Below, piece after piece: positions 31,092 through 39,472 of a stretch of DNA of 64,000 nucleotides; position 1 is the first letter of the stretch, and every line of letters starts with the position of its first letter. The stretch lies in contig NZ_FNCP01000015.1 in the NCBI RefSeq assembly GCF_900100785.1, forward strand, positions 49,871-113,870, written 5' to 3'. Source of the stretch: Desulfosporosinus hippei DSM 8344. Lineage in GTDB: Bacteria; Bacillota; Desulfitobacteriia; Desulfitobacteriales; Desulfitobacteriaceae. The notes under the pieces were generated by a model. It saw only the letters and a program-made list of their open reading frames with translations. It did no database searches and was not told the origin of the DNA. Both the position numbers and the translations under genes were made by a program.

Positions 31092-31118
31092 TGAAACTTT
31101 TAGGGATTGAAAAGCGTA
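31092..31118 (+). promoter_or_regulatory. ECF-type promoter upstream of the sigma factor gene
   Basis: TGAAAC (31092-31097) and CGTA (31115-31118) are separated by 17 bases, matching the SigW-type ECF consensus (TGAAAC, 16-17 bases, CGTA). It lies 76 bases upstream of the ECF sigma gene, as expected for autoregulation. Confidence 0.65.
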
Positions 31119-31193
31119 TTAGAAGTAAAAGGTTTGGCCGATTAGGAGAGTATCTTAAGGCGTGCCGCGCCCTCTGGATAGGAGCCTAAGAAA

Positions 31194-31757
31194 ATGGAAG
31201 ATGCCGAAATCATTCGGCAAATACTAGCTGGTTGCCACGAACAATATGCTGTCCTCGTCGAACGGTATCAGGAATCGTTGATTCATTTCTTGCGCCGAAT
31301 TCTGGGTTCAGAGGAGGATGTATTAGACTGTGCTCAAGAGGCATTTTTAGCAGCCTATCGAAATCTTAATCGGTACTCGAAAGAATATCCGTTTAGAGCA
31401 TGGTTATATGCCATTGCGCGGAATAAGGCCCTTGATCTGCATCGAAAAAGGCGTAAAGAGATACTTATAAGTATTGACGAGAACCTGGTTGATCATCAAC
31501 CGTGGCCTGAGGATATTTTAGTGGAAAAGGAACAGGCCAGCATGTTAGCTGATGTCTTGCTTGAACTTCCGGAACAATATACACAGGCGCTCTATTTGCG
31601 TTATCATCAGGAACTTTCCTACAAGGAAATAGCTCTTGTGCTAGAGATTCCGGTAAGTCGAGTTAAGACTTATCTACATCGGGGTAAAGAAAAGTTGCGG
31701 CAGTGCTTAGAAAGGAGGGAAATCCATAGTGGAGAAGGAAAACCTGCAATGGAGTAA
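31194..31757 (+). CDS. ECF-family RNA polymerase sigma factor
   Basis: Extracytoplasmic-function sigma factor, 187 aa. Region 2 (residues about 20-85) reads RILGSEEDVLDCAQEAFLAA and FRAWLYAIARNKALDLHRKR. Region 4 (about 125-178) reads LPEQYTQALYLRYHQELSYK then EIALVLEIPVSRVKTYLHRG. ATG 31194 lies after GGAGCC. The next gene overlaps its end by 29 bases and encodes a membrane protein, the usual sigma/anti-sigma arrangement. The target regulon is unknown. Confidence 0.9.
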   Translation: MEDAEIIRQILAGCHEQYAVLVERYQESLIHFLRRILGSEEDVLDCAQEAFLAAYRNLNRYSKEYPFRAWLYAIARNKALDLHRKRRKEILISIDENLVDHQPWPEDILVEKEQASMLADVLLELPEQYTQALYLRYHQELSYKEIALVLEIPVSRVKTYLHRGKEKLRQCLERREIHSGEGKPAME

Positions 31758-32193
31758 ATTATTTACAGATAAACCAATACCCAAAGCAACCTTAGACTTT
31801 TTTCAGGCTCAGCTTATGGCTCAAATCGTGGCAAATCCTGTTGATTTTAGAGGTGAGAGTCAGCTTGCTGCGCGCAGGAAATGGGGGTTGGGGTTAGCTT
31901 TTAGCTTAATGATTACAGGAGTGTTGTGGACAGTTCTCTGGTTTGGAAGCGAAGTAGTTTTGCAAGGTTTAGTTTTTTTGATCAAAATGTTTGCTGGAAT
32001 ACCTTACGGTTCAGAACTTCAACAATTAGGATTGGGGGTCTTAGGGAACCTAATATATTTTGAAGACCTAAGAAACATGCTAAATCTCTTCTGGGGAGTT
32101 GTTTCCTGGCCTTTACTTGGGGTACTGTCTATCATTGCCGTATTTAGAGTTCCAAATAATGTATATAAGAAATCGACCATCAAAGAGGCATAA
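31729..32193 (+). CDS. Membrane protein, probable partner (anti-sigma) of the ECF sigma factor
   Basis: Hypothetical, 154 aa. GTG 31729 follows AAAGGAGGG and overlaps the sigma gene, so translation is coupled. The N-terminal 50 residues are cytoplasmic in character. Two or three hydrophobic segments follow (LGLAFSLMITGVLWTVLWFG, LQGLVFLIKMFAGI, FWGVVSWPLLGVLSIIAVF). It has no Cys or His, so it lacks the HxxxCxxC zinc motif of ZAS anti-sigma factors. The anti-sigma role is inferred from position only. Confidence 0.65.
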   Translation: MEKENLQWSKLFTDKPIPKATLDFFQAQLMAQIVANPVDFRGESQLAARRKWGLGLAFSLMITGVLWTVLWFGSEVVLQGLVFLIKMFAGIPYGSELQQLGLGVLGNLIYFEDLRNMLNLFWGVVSWPLLGVLSIIAVFRVPNNVYKKSTIKEA

Positions 32194-32326
32194 GGCCAGG
32201 AAATATTTAAATAAGCAGGTAGAAATTAAAATAAATAATAATTTTGAAACAAAGCACACTCTTGCTACTCACCTTGGTGATGGATTACCTTACAGATAAT
32301 GAATTTGGAAGAGAGATGGGTTGCTT

Positions 32327-33499
32327 ATGGATGCAATTAAAGCATTTTTCAGAGATCAGGCCCAGCGTTTAAGCAGAGAAGTATGGGAAGTTGCCCGTCA
32401 AATTGGTGAGCGACCTGAGCTTGGTTATAAGGAATACTTTGCATCTGCAAGCTTATGCTCTCTTCTTACCAAACATGGGTTTCATGTAGATTGTGGAATT
32501 GCTGGAATGGAGACAGCCTTCTTGGCAAAATTCAAGGGTAAATGTTCCGGGCCTACTATTGCTTATCTGGCTGAATATGATGCTTTGCCTGTGATAGGGC
32601 ATGGTTGTGGACATAATCTGATAGGAGCGGCCAGCGCTGGAGCTGCCATAACTTTAAGCAAGAGTTTAGAATTAGGCGGGGAGATTCTAGTTATTGGTGC
32701 TCCTGCTGAAGAGACGAGTGGGGCAAAAGTAACTTTGGTGGAAAAAGGGATTTTTGAAAATGTTGACGTTGCGATGATGTTTCATCCAGGCAGTCAGAAT
32801 GTTCCTGTCATTTCCAGCCTAGCCTTAGATGCCTTGGAGTTTACATTTCACGGGCGCTCTGCTCATGCGGTTGCAGCATCTAATTTTGGCATTAACGCTT
32901 TAGACGCCATGATAAATTTCTTTGTCGGTATCAATGCTCTAAAGAAGCAAGTCCCCCATGATGTGAAAATTAATGGGATTATAACAGAAGGGGGAACTGC
33001 CCCCAATATTATTCCGGAACGTGCTGTTTCTCAATTTTATTTGCGTGCTCGAAAGCGTAAGGATTTAGATGACTTGCGTGAGAAAGTAATTCGTTGTGCC
33101 GAAGGTGCAGCGTCTATGGTATCTGCAAAAATGACTTGGCAAAAATTTGAATTCTCATATGATGAAATGCTTACGAATCTTTCATTGGCCGAATGTTTTA
33201 CTCGTAACCTTGAGGAAATGGGTATTGATAAGATAGCCTCACCTCAGATTGCTATGGGTTCTGTAGATATGGGCAACGTTAGCCGAGTTGTTCCGTCAAT
33301 ACACCCATATTTGACCTTGGGAACAGGTAATGAGATCCCGCATACCCGAGAATTTGCCGATGTGTCACTTTCGTCAAATGGTGAAAGTTTAGTCTTGTTA
33401 GCTATGCAGGCGCTGGCTTTTACCGGTTGGGATGTTTCAAGCAATAAGAAGTTGCTGCAGCAGATTAAACGAGAATTTAGTTCGCTGACTCATCGATAA
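32327..33499 (+). CDS. M20-family amidohydrolase/peptidase
   Basis: Zinc-dependent M20D-type amidohydrolase, 390 aa (aminoacylase, AbgB or hippuricase relatives). Motifs: GERPELGYKEYFAS at the N terminus, YLAEYDALPVIGHGCGHNLI for metal binding (Asp, His), GAPAEETSGAK with the catalytic Glu pair, and the dimerisation-domain start FHGRSAHAVAAS. ATG 32327 is preferred over TTG 32321. It lies just upstream of argC with a terminator between them, so a role in N-acyl amino acid deacylation is possible but unproven. Confidence 0.82.
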   Translation: MDAIKAFFRDQAQRLSREVWEVARQIGERPELGYKEYFASASLCSLLTKHGFHVDCGIAGMETAFLAKFKGKCSGPTIAYLAEYDALPVIGHGCGHNLIGAASAGAAITLSKSLELGGEILVIGAPAEETSGAKVTLVEKGIFENVDVAMMFHPGSQNVPVISSLALDALEFTFHGRSAHAVAASNFGINALDAMINFFVGINALKKQVPHDVKINGIITEGGTAPNIIPERAVSQFYLRARKRKDLDDLREKVIRCAEGAASMVSAKMTWQKFEFSYDEMLTNLSLAECFTRNLEEMGIDKIASPQIAMGSVDMGNVSRVVPSIHPYLTLGTGNEIPHTREFADVSLSSNGESLVLLAMQALAFTGWDVSSNKKLLQQIKREFSSLTHR

Positions 33500-33574
33500 G
33501 CATAATCTTGTGTGGAAAATGGAATTATAATTTTATCTATTTGGTCATAAGAGAAGGATAGATTAATGTAATTT

Positions 33575-33600
33575 AAGAAGGGGAGTCCCCTTTCTTTTTT
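33575..33600 (+). terminator. Terminator between the M20 gene and argC
   Basis: AAGGGG (33578-33583) and CCCCTT (33587-33592) form a stem with loop AGT, followed by TCTTTTTTT. It isolates the arginine operon promoter that begins 11 bases later. Confidence 0.85.
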
Positions 33601-33610
33601 TCGATAGTGG

Positions 33611-33645
33611 TTGAATGTTTATGCAACTAAATGTATAATTATTAA
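33611..33645 (+). promoter_or_regulatory. argC promoter overlaid by paired ARG boxes
   Basis: -35 TTGAAT (33611-33616) and -10 TATAAT (33634-33639) are 17 bases apart. Two 14-base half-operators cover them: TGAATGTTTATGCA (33612-33625) and TGTATAATTATTAA (33632-33645), arranged as an inverted pair with a 6-base centre (ACTAAA). The argF promoter has the same layout. This fits ArgR repression by blocking RNA polymerase. Confidence 0.8.
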
Positions 33646-33675
33646 AAAGATGACTATAGAGGGAAGGTTCATACT

Positions 33676-34701
33676 ATGAAAGTCGGTATTCTAGGCGCAA
33701 CAGGATATGCAGGACAGGAATTGGTACGCTTATTACATCGTCATGAAGAGGTGAAGGAGTTATATCTTGGATCCTCTAGTGTAGCTGGAGAAAACTATGA
33801 TTCAATATATCCACATTGGTTAGATCAAAATATTGGAATTTTAGAAGATGAAAATATACCTGACATGGATGTGCTTTTTTGTGCTCTTCCGCATGGATTG
33901 ACAGCAGAAAGAACCAGCGCCTTCTTAGAGCGCGGAATTAAAGTAATTGATTTGGGTGCGGATTTCCGATTGCAATCAGCTGAGAGTTACGAGGAATGGT
34001 ATAAAATAAAACATCCTGCTGCTGAGTTACTCAAAGAGGCAGTTTATGGTTTGCCGGAACTTTATCGTCAAGAGATTAAAGGAAAATCTTTGATTGCTAA
34101 CCCGGGATGCTACCCGACTGCAACTTTGCTGGCACTTGTTCCCTTACTTCGTAAGCGATTGCTTCAAACAGAGTATTTAATTATTGATGCCAAATCGGGT
34201 GTATCGGGAGCAGGTCGAGGAATCTCTTTAGGAATGCACTATAGTGAAGTTAATGAAAACTTTAAGGCCTATGGGGTTGCAAGCCATCGCCATACGCCAG
34301 AAATAGAACAAGAACTCTCTCGTGCAGTAGGTTCGCCGCTAACAGTCAGCTTTACACCACATTTAGTACCCATGACCCGCGGCATGCTGGTGACCATTTA
34401 TGCTAAGGTTTCCGAAGGGGTAGGCGAAGAAGAATTACGAAGTTGCTGGCAAAACCAGTACGAGAACGAGGAATTTGTGCATCTTTTGCCGCCTGGAACC
34501 TGGCCACAGACAAAGTTTTCTAGCGGAAGCAACCATGCCTTTTTACAGCTGACCTTAGATAAAAGAACAGGAAATGTGGTTATTGTCTCTACCATTGATA
34601 ATCTGTTAAAGGGAGCAGCAGGTCAGGCTGTACAGAATATGAACCTTGCCATGGGTTGGCCAGAGGCACAAGGGCTGAAAGGTACAGCCTTATGGCCCTA
34701 A
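33676..34701 (+). CDS. argC: N-acetyl-gamma-glutamyl-phosphate reductase
   Basis: Third step of arginine synthesis, NADPH-dependent, 341 aa. The nucleotide-binding loop is GILGATGYAGQELVRLL; the active-site Cys is in ANPGCYPTATLLAL; KSGVSGAGRG is conserved. ATG 33676 follows GAGGGAAGG and begins MKVGILGATGYAG. It is first in the operon argC-argJ-argB-argD-carA-carB. Confidence 0.97.
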   Translation: MKVGILGATGYAGQELVRLLHRHEEVKELYLGSSSVAGENYDSIYPHWLDQNIGILEDENIPDMDVLFCALPHGLTAERTSAFLERGIKVIDLGADFRLQSAESYEEWYKIKHPAAELLKEAVYGLPELYRQEIKGKSLIANPGCYPTATLLALVPLLRKRLLQTEYLIIDAKSGVSGAGRGISLGMHYSEVNENFKAYGVASHRHTPEIEQELSRAVGSPLTVSFTPHLVPMTRGMLVTIYAKVSEGVGEEELRSCWQNQYENEEFVHLLPPGTWPQTKFSSGSNHAFLQLTLDKRTGNVVIVSTIDNLLKGAAGQAVQNMNLAMGWPEAQGLKGTALWP

Positions 34702-34745
34702 TCGGTTCTAGTTAATTTAAGAATTGCTAAAGGAGATGTGGTTAA

Positions 34746-36005
34746 GTGGATGATACAAAGAAAGCTTGGAAGTTGATTAACGGTGGTATAGCTGCCCCAA
34801 AAGGGTTTTATGCAGTCGGTGTCCAAGCTGAAATAAAATATAAAGACAAGTTTGATGTAGCCCTTATTTTTTCCGATGTGCAAGCTCAGGCAGCGGGAGT
34901 ATATACCCGTAATATTGTTAAAGCCCATCCCCTTTATTTAACCCAGCGTCATCTAGAAAATGGATTAGCTCGAGCTATTGTTGTCAATAGCGGAAATGCC
35001 AATGCCTGTGTTGGAGAATTTGGTGACCAAACTGCCCAGGCAATGGCTGAAGTAGCAGGGACTTTTTTAGCAATACCAACCGAGGATGTGCTTGTTGCTT
35101 CAACTGGCGTAATTGGGGTTAAGATGCCGATTGATCGAGTCTTGAATGGTATACGGGTGGCTAGTTCCTTGTTGCTCAATCATGTTGTCAAGGGAATCCG
35201 TGGTCAGAAGGAGGAAGCAGATCAAGCAGCACACCAAGCCGCTCTTGCTATTATGACAACGGATACCATGGTAAAGGAATATGCCTATGAGCTCACTTGT
35301 TCTCAGGGCGGAGTCATTCATTTAGGGGCAATTGCCAAAGGATCAGGAATGATTCACCCTAACATGGGGACAATGTTGGGGTTCATAACAACTGATGCCT
35401 TGCTTCCTTCGGAGGAATTGCAACAGATTCTGCGGGAAGCGGTTGATGAAAGCTTCAATATGGTGACTGTTGATGGGGATACAAGCACAAATGATATGGT
35501 TCTTTTAATGGCTAATGGAGCCTCAGGGATCACTCTGAACGGGGAAGATAGAGCCAATTTTGTGCAAATGGTTAATGCAATGTGCATTGAGCTTGCCAAA
35601 GATATAGCCCGAGACGGAGAAGGGGCCAGCAAGTTAATGGAAGTATCAGTTTCGGAAGCTAAAACGAAAGAGGATGCGCGTAAAATTGCTCGGAGTATTT
35701 GTGGCTCTAGTTTAGTTAAGGCAGCGCTTTTTGGAGAAGATGCGAACTGGGGTCGAATCTTGACAGCTGCCGGATATTCGGGAGCAGAATTTGATCCCAA
35801 TAAGGTTGATGTCTATTTAGGAGATCTTATGGTTGCTCAGGGTGGAAAAGGAATTGACTTTTCTGAAGACAAGGCTAAAACAATTTTAGAATTAAAAGAG
35901 GTCAAAATAAGTATAAATCTTCACGATGGGAGAGAAGAGGCAACAGCATGGGGTTGTGATCTTACCCACGAGTATGTGACTATAAATGGGAGTTATAGAA
36001 CTTAA
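34746..36005 (+). CDS. argJ: Glutamate N-acetyltransferase / ornithine acetyltransferase
   Basis: Transfers acetyl from N-acetylornithine to glutamate, closing the cyclic pathway; 419 aa. It is a self-cleaving Ntn-type protein: the nucleophile Thr lies in IHPNMGTMLGFIT, with AKGSGM before it. GDTSTNDMV is conserved. GTG 34746 follows AAAGGAGATG. No argA is seen, so this enzyme may also make the first N-acetylglutamate; whether it is bifunctional cannot be read from sequence. Confidence 0.96.
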   Translation: MDDTKKAWKLINGGIAAPKGFYAVGVQAEIKYKDKFDVALIFSDVQAQAAGVYTRNIVKAHPLYLTQRHLENGLARAIVVNSGNANACVGEFGDQTAQAMAEVAGTFLAIPTEDVLVASTGVIGVKMPIDRVLNGIRVASSLLLNHVVKGIRGQKEEADQAAHQAALAIMTTDTMVKEYAYELTCSQGGVIHLGAIAKGSGMIHPNMGTMLGFITTDALLPSEELQQILREAVDESFNMVTVDGDTSTNDMVLLMANGASGITLNGEDRANFVQMVNAMCIELAKDIARDGEGASKLMEVSVSEAKTKEDARKIARSICGSSLVKAALFGEDANWGRILTAAGYSGAEFDPNKVDVYLGDLMVAQGGKGIDFSEDKAKTILELKEVKISINLHDGREEATAWGCDLTHEYVTINGSYRT

Positions 36006-36121
36006 TTCAGAGATATTGAAACAAGGCTAATGCTAATTTTAAAACTGACCTTGTGGAGATAAGAATTATCACTAGAAAAAAGAAGTTAAAAAGTCATGAT
36101 TCGAAGTTGGAGGTGGAAGAA

Positions 36122-37024
36122 ATGACCCCGATGGAACAAGGATTAGGAAAAGCCCGTGTTTTAGTAGAAGCCCTTCCCTATATCCAGAAATTTGCGGGAA
36201 AGACCGTGGTGATTAAGTATGGGGGCCATGCTATGGTTGATCCTGTTTTGAAAGAGTCGGTAATGTTAGATATTCTTCTTTTACATTCTGTAGGAATTCG
36301 CCCGGTTCTTGTACATGGTGGAGGACCGGAGATAAATTCTATGTTGAAGAAGGTCGGAATTGAAAGCCAATTTGTCCAAGGATTAAGAGTAACAGATGCG
36401 CAGACTATGGAGATTGCCCAAATGGTCTTACTCGGCAAACTAAATACAGAGATGGTCTCTCTTCTCAATCGTTTTGGAGGGAAGAGTGTGGGGTTGTCCG
36501 GGAAGGATGCCAATCTGCTTATGGCTGTTAAGAAACCGATGCAGATGCCTAACAGTTCAGGGAAAATGGAAGATATTGATTTAGGACTTGTGGGCCAAAT
36601 TCAAAGTGTTACCCCGGATATTTTAAATACTTTGCTGGGACAGGGTTACATTCCAGTCATCTCTCCGGTTGCCAGTGGGGAAGCAGGGGAAACCTTCAAT
36701 GTTAATGCCGATACTGCAGCGGGGAAAATTGCTGAAGCCCTTAAAGCTGATAAACTGCTGCTCTTAACGGATGTGCGTGGAATCCTAAGAGAGGTTTCTA
36801 ATACAGATTCTCTAATTTCAACGATTTCCAGGGGGGAAGTAGAAACCCTGAAAGCTCAAGGGATCCTGAGCGGAGGAATGTTGCCTAAGGTTGAATGTGC
36901 AATCTCGGCCTTAGACGGCGGAGTTGGCAGTGTACATATACTGGATGGGCGGCTAAGTCATGCAATTTTACTGGAATTGTTTACAGACGGTGGAATTGGC
37001 ACGATGTTCAAAGGGGATGCTTGA
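36122..37024 (+). CDS. argB: Acetylglutamate kinase
   Basis: Phosphorylates N-acetylglutamate, 300 aa; the usual arginine-feedback point. Motifs: [10 protein letters not shown] and [11 protein letters not shown] for ATP binding, and [20 protein letters not shown]. The frame is open upstream to 36053, but ATG 36122 ([20 protein letters not shown]) is nine bases after GGAGG and gives the family length. An extended N-terminal helix, as here, is typical of arginine-inhibited hexameric forms. Confidence 0.95.
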   Translation: MTPMEQGLGKARVLVEALPYIQKFAGKTVVIKYGGHAMVDPVLKESVMLDILLLHSVGIRPVLVHGGGPEINSMLKKVGIESQFVQGLRVTDAQTMEIAQMVLLGKLNTEMVSLLNRFGGKSVGLSGKDANLLMAVKKPMQMPNSSGKMEDIDLGLVGQIQSVTPDILNTLLGQGYIPVISPVASGEAGETFNVNADTAAGKIAEALKADKLLLLTDVRGILREVSNTDSLISTISRGEVETLKAQGILSGGMLPKVECAISALDGGVGSVHILDGRLSHAILLELFTDGGIGTMFKGDA

Positions 37025-37087
37025 GAGACTTATGTCAATTTCGAGATGGATTTAAAGGATAGGAATTTCGCGATTGGGGGTTATGAT

Positions 37088-38293
37088 ATGTTAGAGGGTA
37101 TTACAACTGAAGCGATTGTAGAGCGAGGAAAAAATGTCGTAATGAATACCTATGGCCGTTTACCCATGACCATGGTCAAAGGGGAAGGGGCTTGGGTTTG
37201 GGATTCGGATGGCAAGCAATATTTAGACTTTGTGACGGGTTTGGCCGTTAATTCCCTGGGGCATAGCCACCCTGCGATAGTCCGCGCTATTGAAGAGCAG
37301 GCTAAAGAAATATTGCACACTTCAAATATTTACTGGATTCCAAATCAAGTTGCTTTGGCAGAACGGTTGGTGAAGCATTCCTTTGCCGATAAGGTATTCT
37401 TTTGCAATAGCGGTGCTGAGGCTAATGAAGCAGCTTTTAAACTTGCTCGCAAATATGCTAAGAAGAATTTTGGGGAGCACAAATATGAGGTAGTTTCACT
37501 GGAAAACTCCTTTCACGGGCGAACATTAGCTACCCTTACCCTTACTGGTCAAACAAAATACCAGCAAGGATTTAATCCCCTCCCTAATGGCTTCAGCTAT
37601 GCAGCCTTAAACGATATTGAAGATTTACGGTCAAAGATTAATAATAATACCGCAGCAGTTTTTATTGAGCCTATTCAAGGCGAAGGAGGAGTGATCCCCG
37701 CTTCGGTTGAGTTCCTTCAAGAGGCACGGACTTTATGTGATCAGTTTGGAGCGTTGCTGATATTTGATGAGGTTCAGTGTGGTGTCGGACGAACCGGAAA
37801 GCTCTTTGCCTATGAGTGGAGCGGAGTGGTTCCGGATATTATGACTTTAGCTAAAGCTTTAGGGGGCGGAGTGCCGATAGGAGCAATGTTAGCTACCGAT
37901 AAAGTAGCTCAAGCTTTTCAGCCCGGAGACCATGCTTCAACCTTCGGAGGAAATCCGCTAGCCACGGCAGTAGGTTGTGCTGTCTTAGATATAATGCTCG
38001 AAGAGGGTTTCTTTGAAGGAGTTAAAGAACGTTCCGAGTATTTTCGTCAAGGACTCGAGGACTTAGCCCAAAAATATCAAACAGGTGGATCGGTTCGAGG
38101 CCAGGGATTTATCTTAGGATGGCCGGTTTCTAAGCTGGGCCCGGAAATTGTGGAGACTTGTTTGCAAAACGGACTGCTAATCAATTGTGTTGGAGGAAAG
38201 ATCTTACGTTTCCTGCCCCCTCTTATTGTAGAAAAACCAGTCATTGATAAAGCCTTAGGAATTTTAGATGATGTCCTAGCTAAAATCTGGTAG
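37088..38293 (+). CDS. argD: Acetylornithine aminotransferase
   Basis: PLP-dependent class III aminotransferase, 401 aa. It shows YLDFVTGLAVNSLGHSHPAI near the N terminus, the cofactor-contact segments FFCNSGAEANEAAFKLAR and SFHGRTLATLTLTG, IFDEVQCGVGRTGK, and the PLP-lysine in TLAKALGGGVPIGAML. ATG 37088 follows TTGGGGG; ATG 37046 has no ribosome site. The fourth gene of the arginine operon. Confidence 0.95.
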   Translation: MLEGITTEAIVERGKNVVMNTYGRLPMTMVKGEGAWVWDSDGKQYLDFVTGLAVNSLGHSHPAIVRAIEEQAKEILHTSNIYWIPNQVALAERLVKHSFADKVFFCNSGAEANEAAFKLARKYAKKNFGEHKYEVVSLENSFHGRTLATLTLTGQTKYQQGFNPLPNGFSYAALNDIEDLRSKINNNTAAVFIEPIQGEGGVIPASVEFLQEARTLCDQFGALLIFDEVQCGVGRTGKLFAYEWSGVVPDIMTLAKALGGGVPIGAMLATDKVAQAFQPGDHASTFGGNPLATAVGCAVLDIMLEEGFFEGVKERSEYFRQGLEDLAQKYQTGGSVRGQGFILGWPVSKLGPEIVETCLQNGLLINCVGGKILRFLPPLIVEKPVIDKALGILDDVLAKIW

Positions 38294-38371
38294 AAAATCG
38301 ACTATCAGGGATCTGAGCAAGGGCTGAAAAGTTAAGAATCTTTTAGATAGAGGGTCAGAGGAGGGATGGGA

Positions 38372-39472
38372 ATGAAAGCAGCATTGGTACTTGAGACCGG
38401 GAAAATTTTATTGGGAGAGTCTTTTGGAGCAACAGGAGAGTCTTTTGGAGAAGTTGTCTTTAACACGGGAATGACTGGTTATCAAGAAGTGTTAACCGAT
38501 CCGTCATATGCGGGGCAAATAGTGTGTATGACCTATCCACTGATTGGCAACTATGGTATCAACAGAGTTGATGATCAATCGGAAAAACCCCAGGTGCAAG
38601 GCTTTATAGTAAAAGAAGCTGCTCGTAATCCAAGTCATTGGCAAATGGAAAAAAATCTTTCCAGGACATTGGCACAATCTGGAGTTGTGGGGATTAAGGG
38701 AATTGATACTCGTGCGTTAACTCGCATTATACGAGAACACGGAGTATTACGCGGGATAATTACTACGGAATTAGAAGGTTTGCAGGAAATCGTCTCGCGC
38801 TTAAACAACTTGTCTGTTCCGACGGATGTTGTAGCGAGAGTCAGTACCTCAAAGACCTATACACTCCCTCCTATGTCAATGGAGAAAGAGATATTGCATG
38901 TCGTGGTTATGGATTTTGGAATTAAGAGAAACATTTTGCAGGCAATGCAAGAAAGTGGCTTTCGTCTGACGGTTGTTCCCCATAATACCCCCACCGAGAA
39001 AATCCTAAATCTGCAACCAGATGGTGTCTTTCTCTCCAATGGGCCAGGGGATCCAAAGGAGGTTGCAACAGGGATAAAAACAATTCAAGGATTAGTGGGT
39101 GAACGTCCTATCTTTGGCATTTGTTTAGGGCATCAGCTCTTATCCCTGGCCTTAGGGGGAGATACATATAAGATGAAGTTTGGACATCGGGGCGGTAATC
39201 AACCGGTACAAGACTTAACGACTAAGCGAGTGACTATTACTTCGCAGAATCATGGTTATGCTATTTCAGAAAAAAGTTTGGAGCAAACTCCACTCTATGT
39301 AACCCATCGCAACCTTAATGATCAAAGTATTGAAGGGGTAAAACACCGTGATTTACCTGTCTTTTCAGTTCAATACCATCCGGAAGCCGGGCCCGGACCC
39401 AGTGAATCCCTCTATCTTTTTGATGAATTCGCACAATTGATGCAGGAATGGAGGGCTGGTTATGCCTCTTAA
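38372..39472 (+). CDS. carA: Carbamoyl-phosphate synthase small subunit (glutaminase)
   Basis: Glutamine amidotransferase subunit that feeds ammonia to CarB, 366 aa. The catalytic Cys is in [18 protein letters not shown] and the His/Glu pair in [14 protein letters not shown]. The N-terminal [20 protein letters not shown] is characteristic. ATG 38372 fits the site GAGGAG better than ATG 38366. Its last 11 bases overlap carB. Placement in the arg operon suggests arginine-linked carbamoyl phosphate supply. Confidence 0.96.
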   Translation: MKAALVLETGKILLGESFGATGESFGEVVFNTGMTGYQEVLTDPSYAGQIVCMTYPLIGNYGINRVDDQSEKPQVQGFIVKEAARNPSHWQMEKNLSRTLAQSGVVGIKGIDTRALTRIIREHGVLRGIITTELEGLQEIVSRLNNLSVPTDVVARVSTSKTYTLPPMSMEKEILHVVVMDFGIKRNILQAMQESGFRLTVVPHNTPTEKILNLQPDGVFLSNGPGDPKEVATGIKTIQGLVGERPIFGICLGHQLLSLALGGDTYKMKFGHRGGNQPVQDLTTKRVTITSQNHGYAISEKSLEQTPLYVTHRNLNDQSIEGVKHRDLPVFSVQYHPEAGPGPSESLYLFDEFAQLMQEWRAGYAS

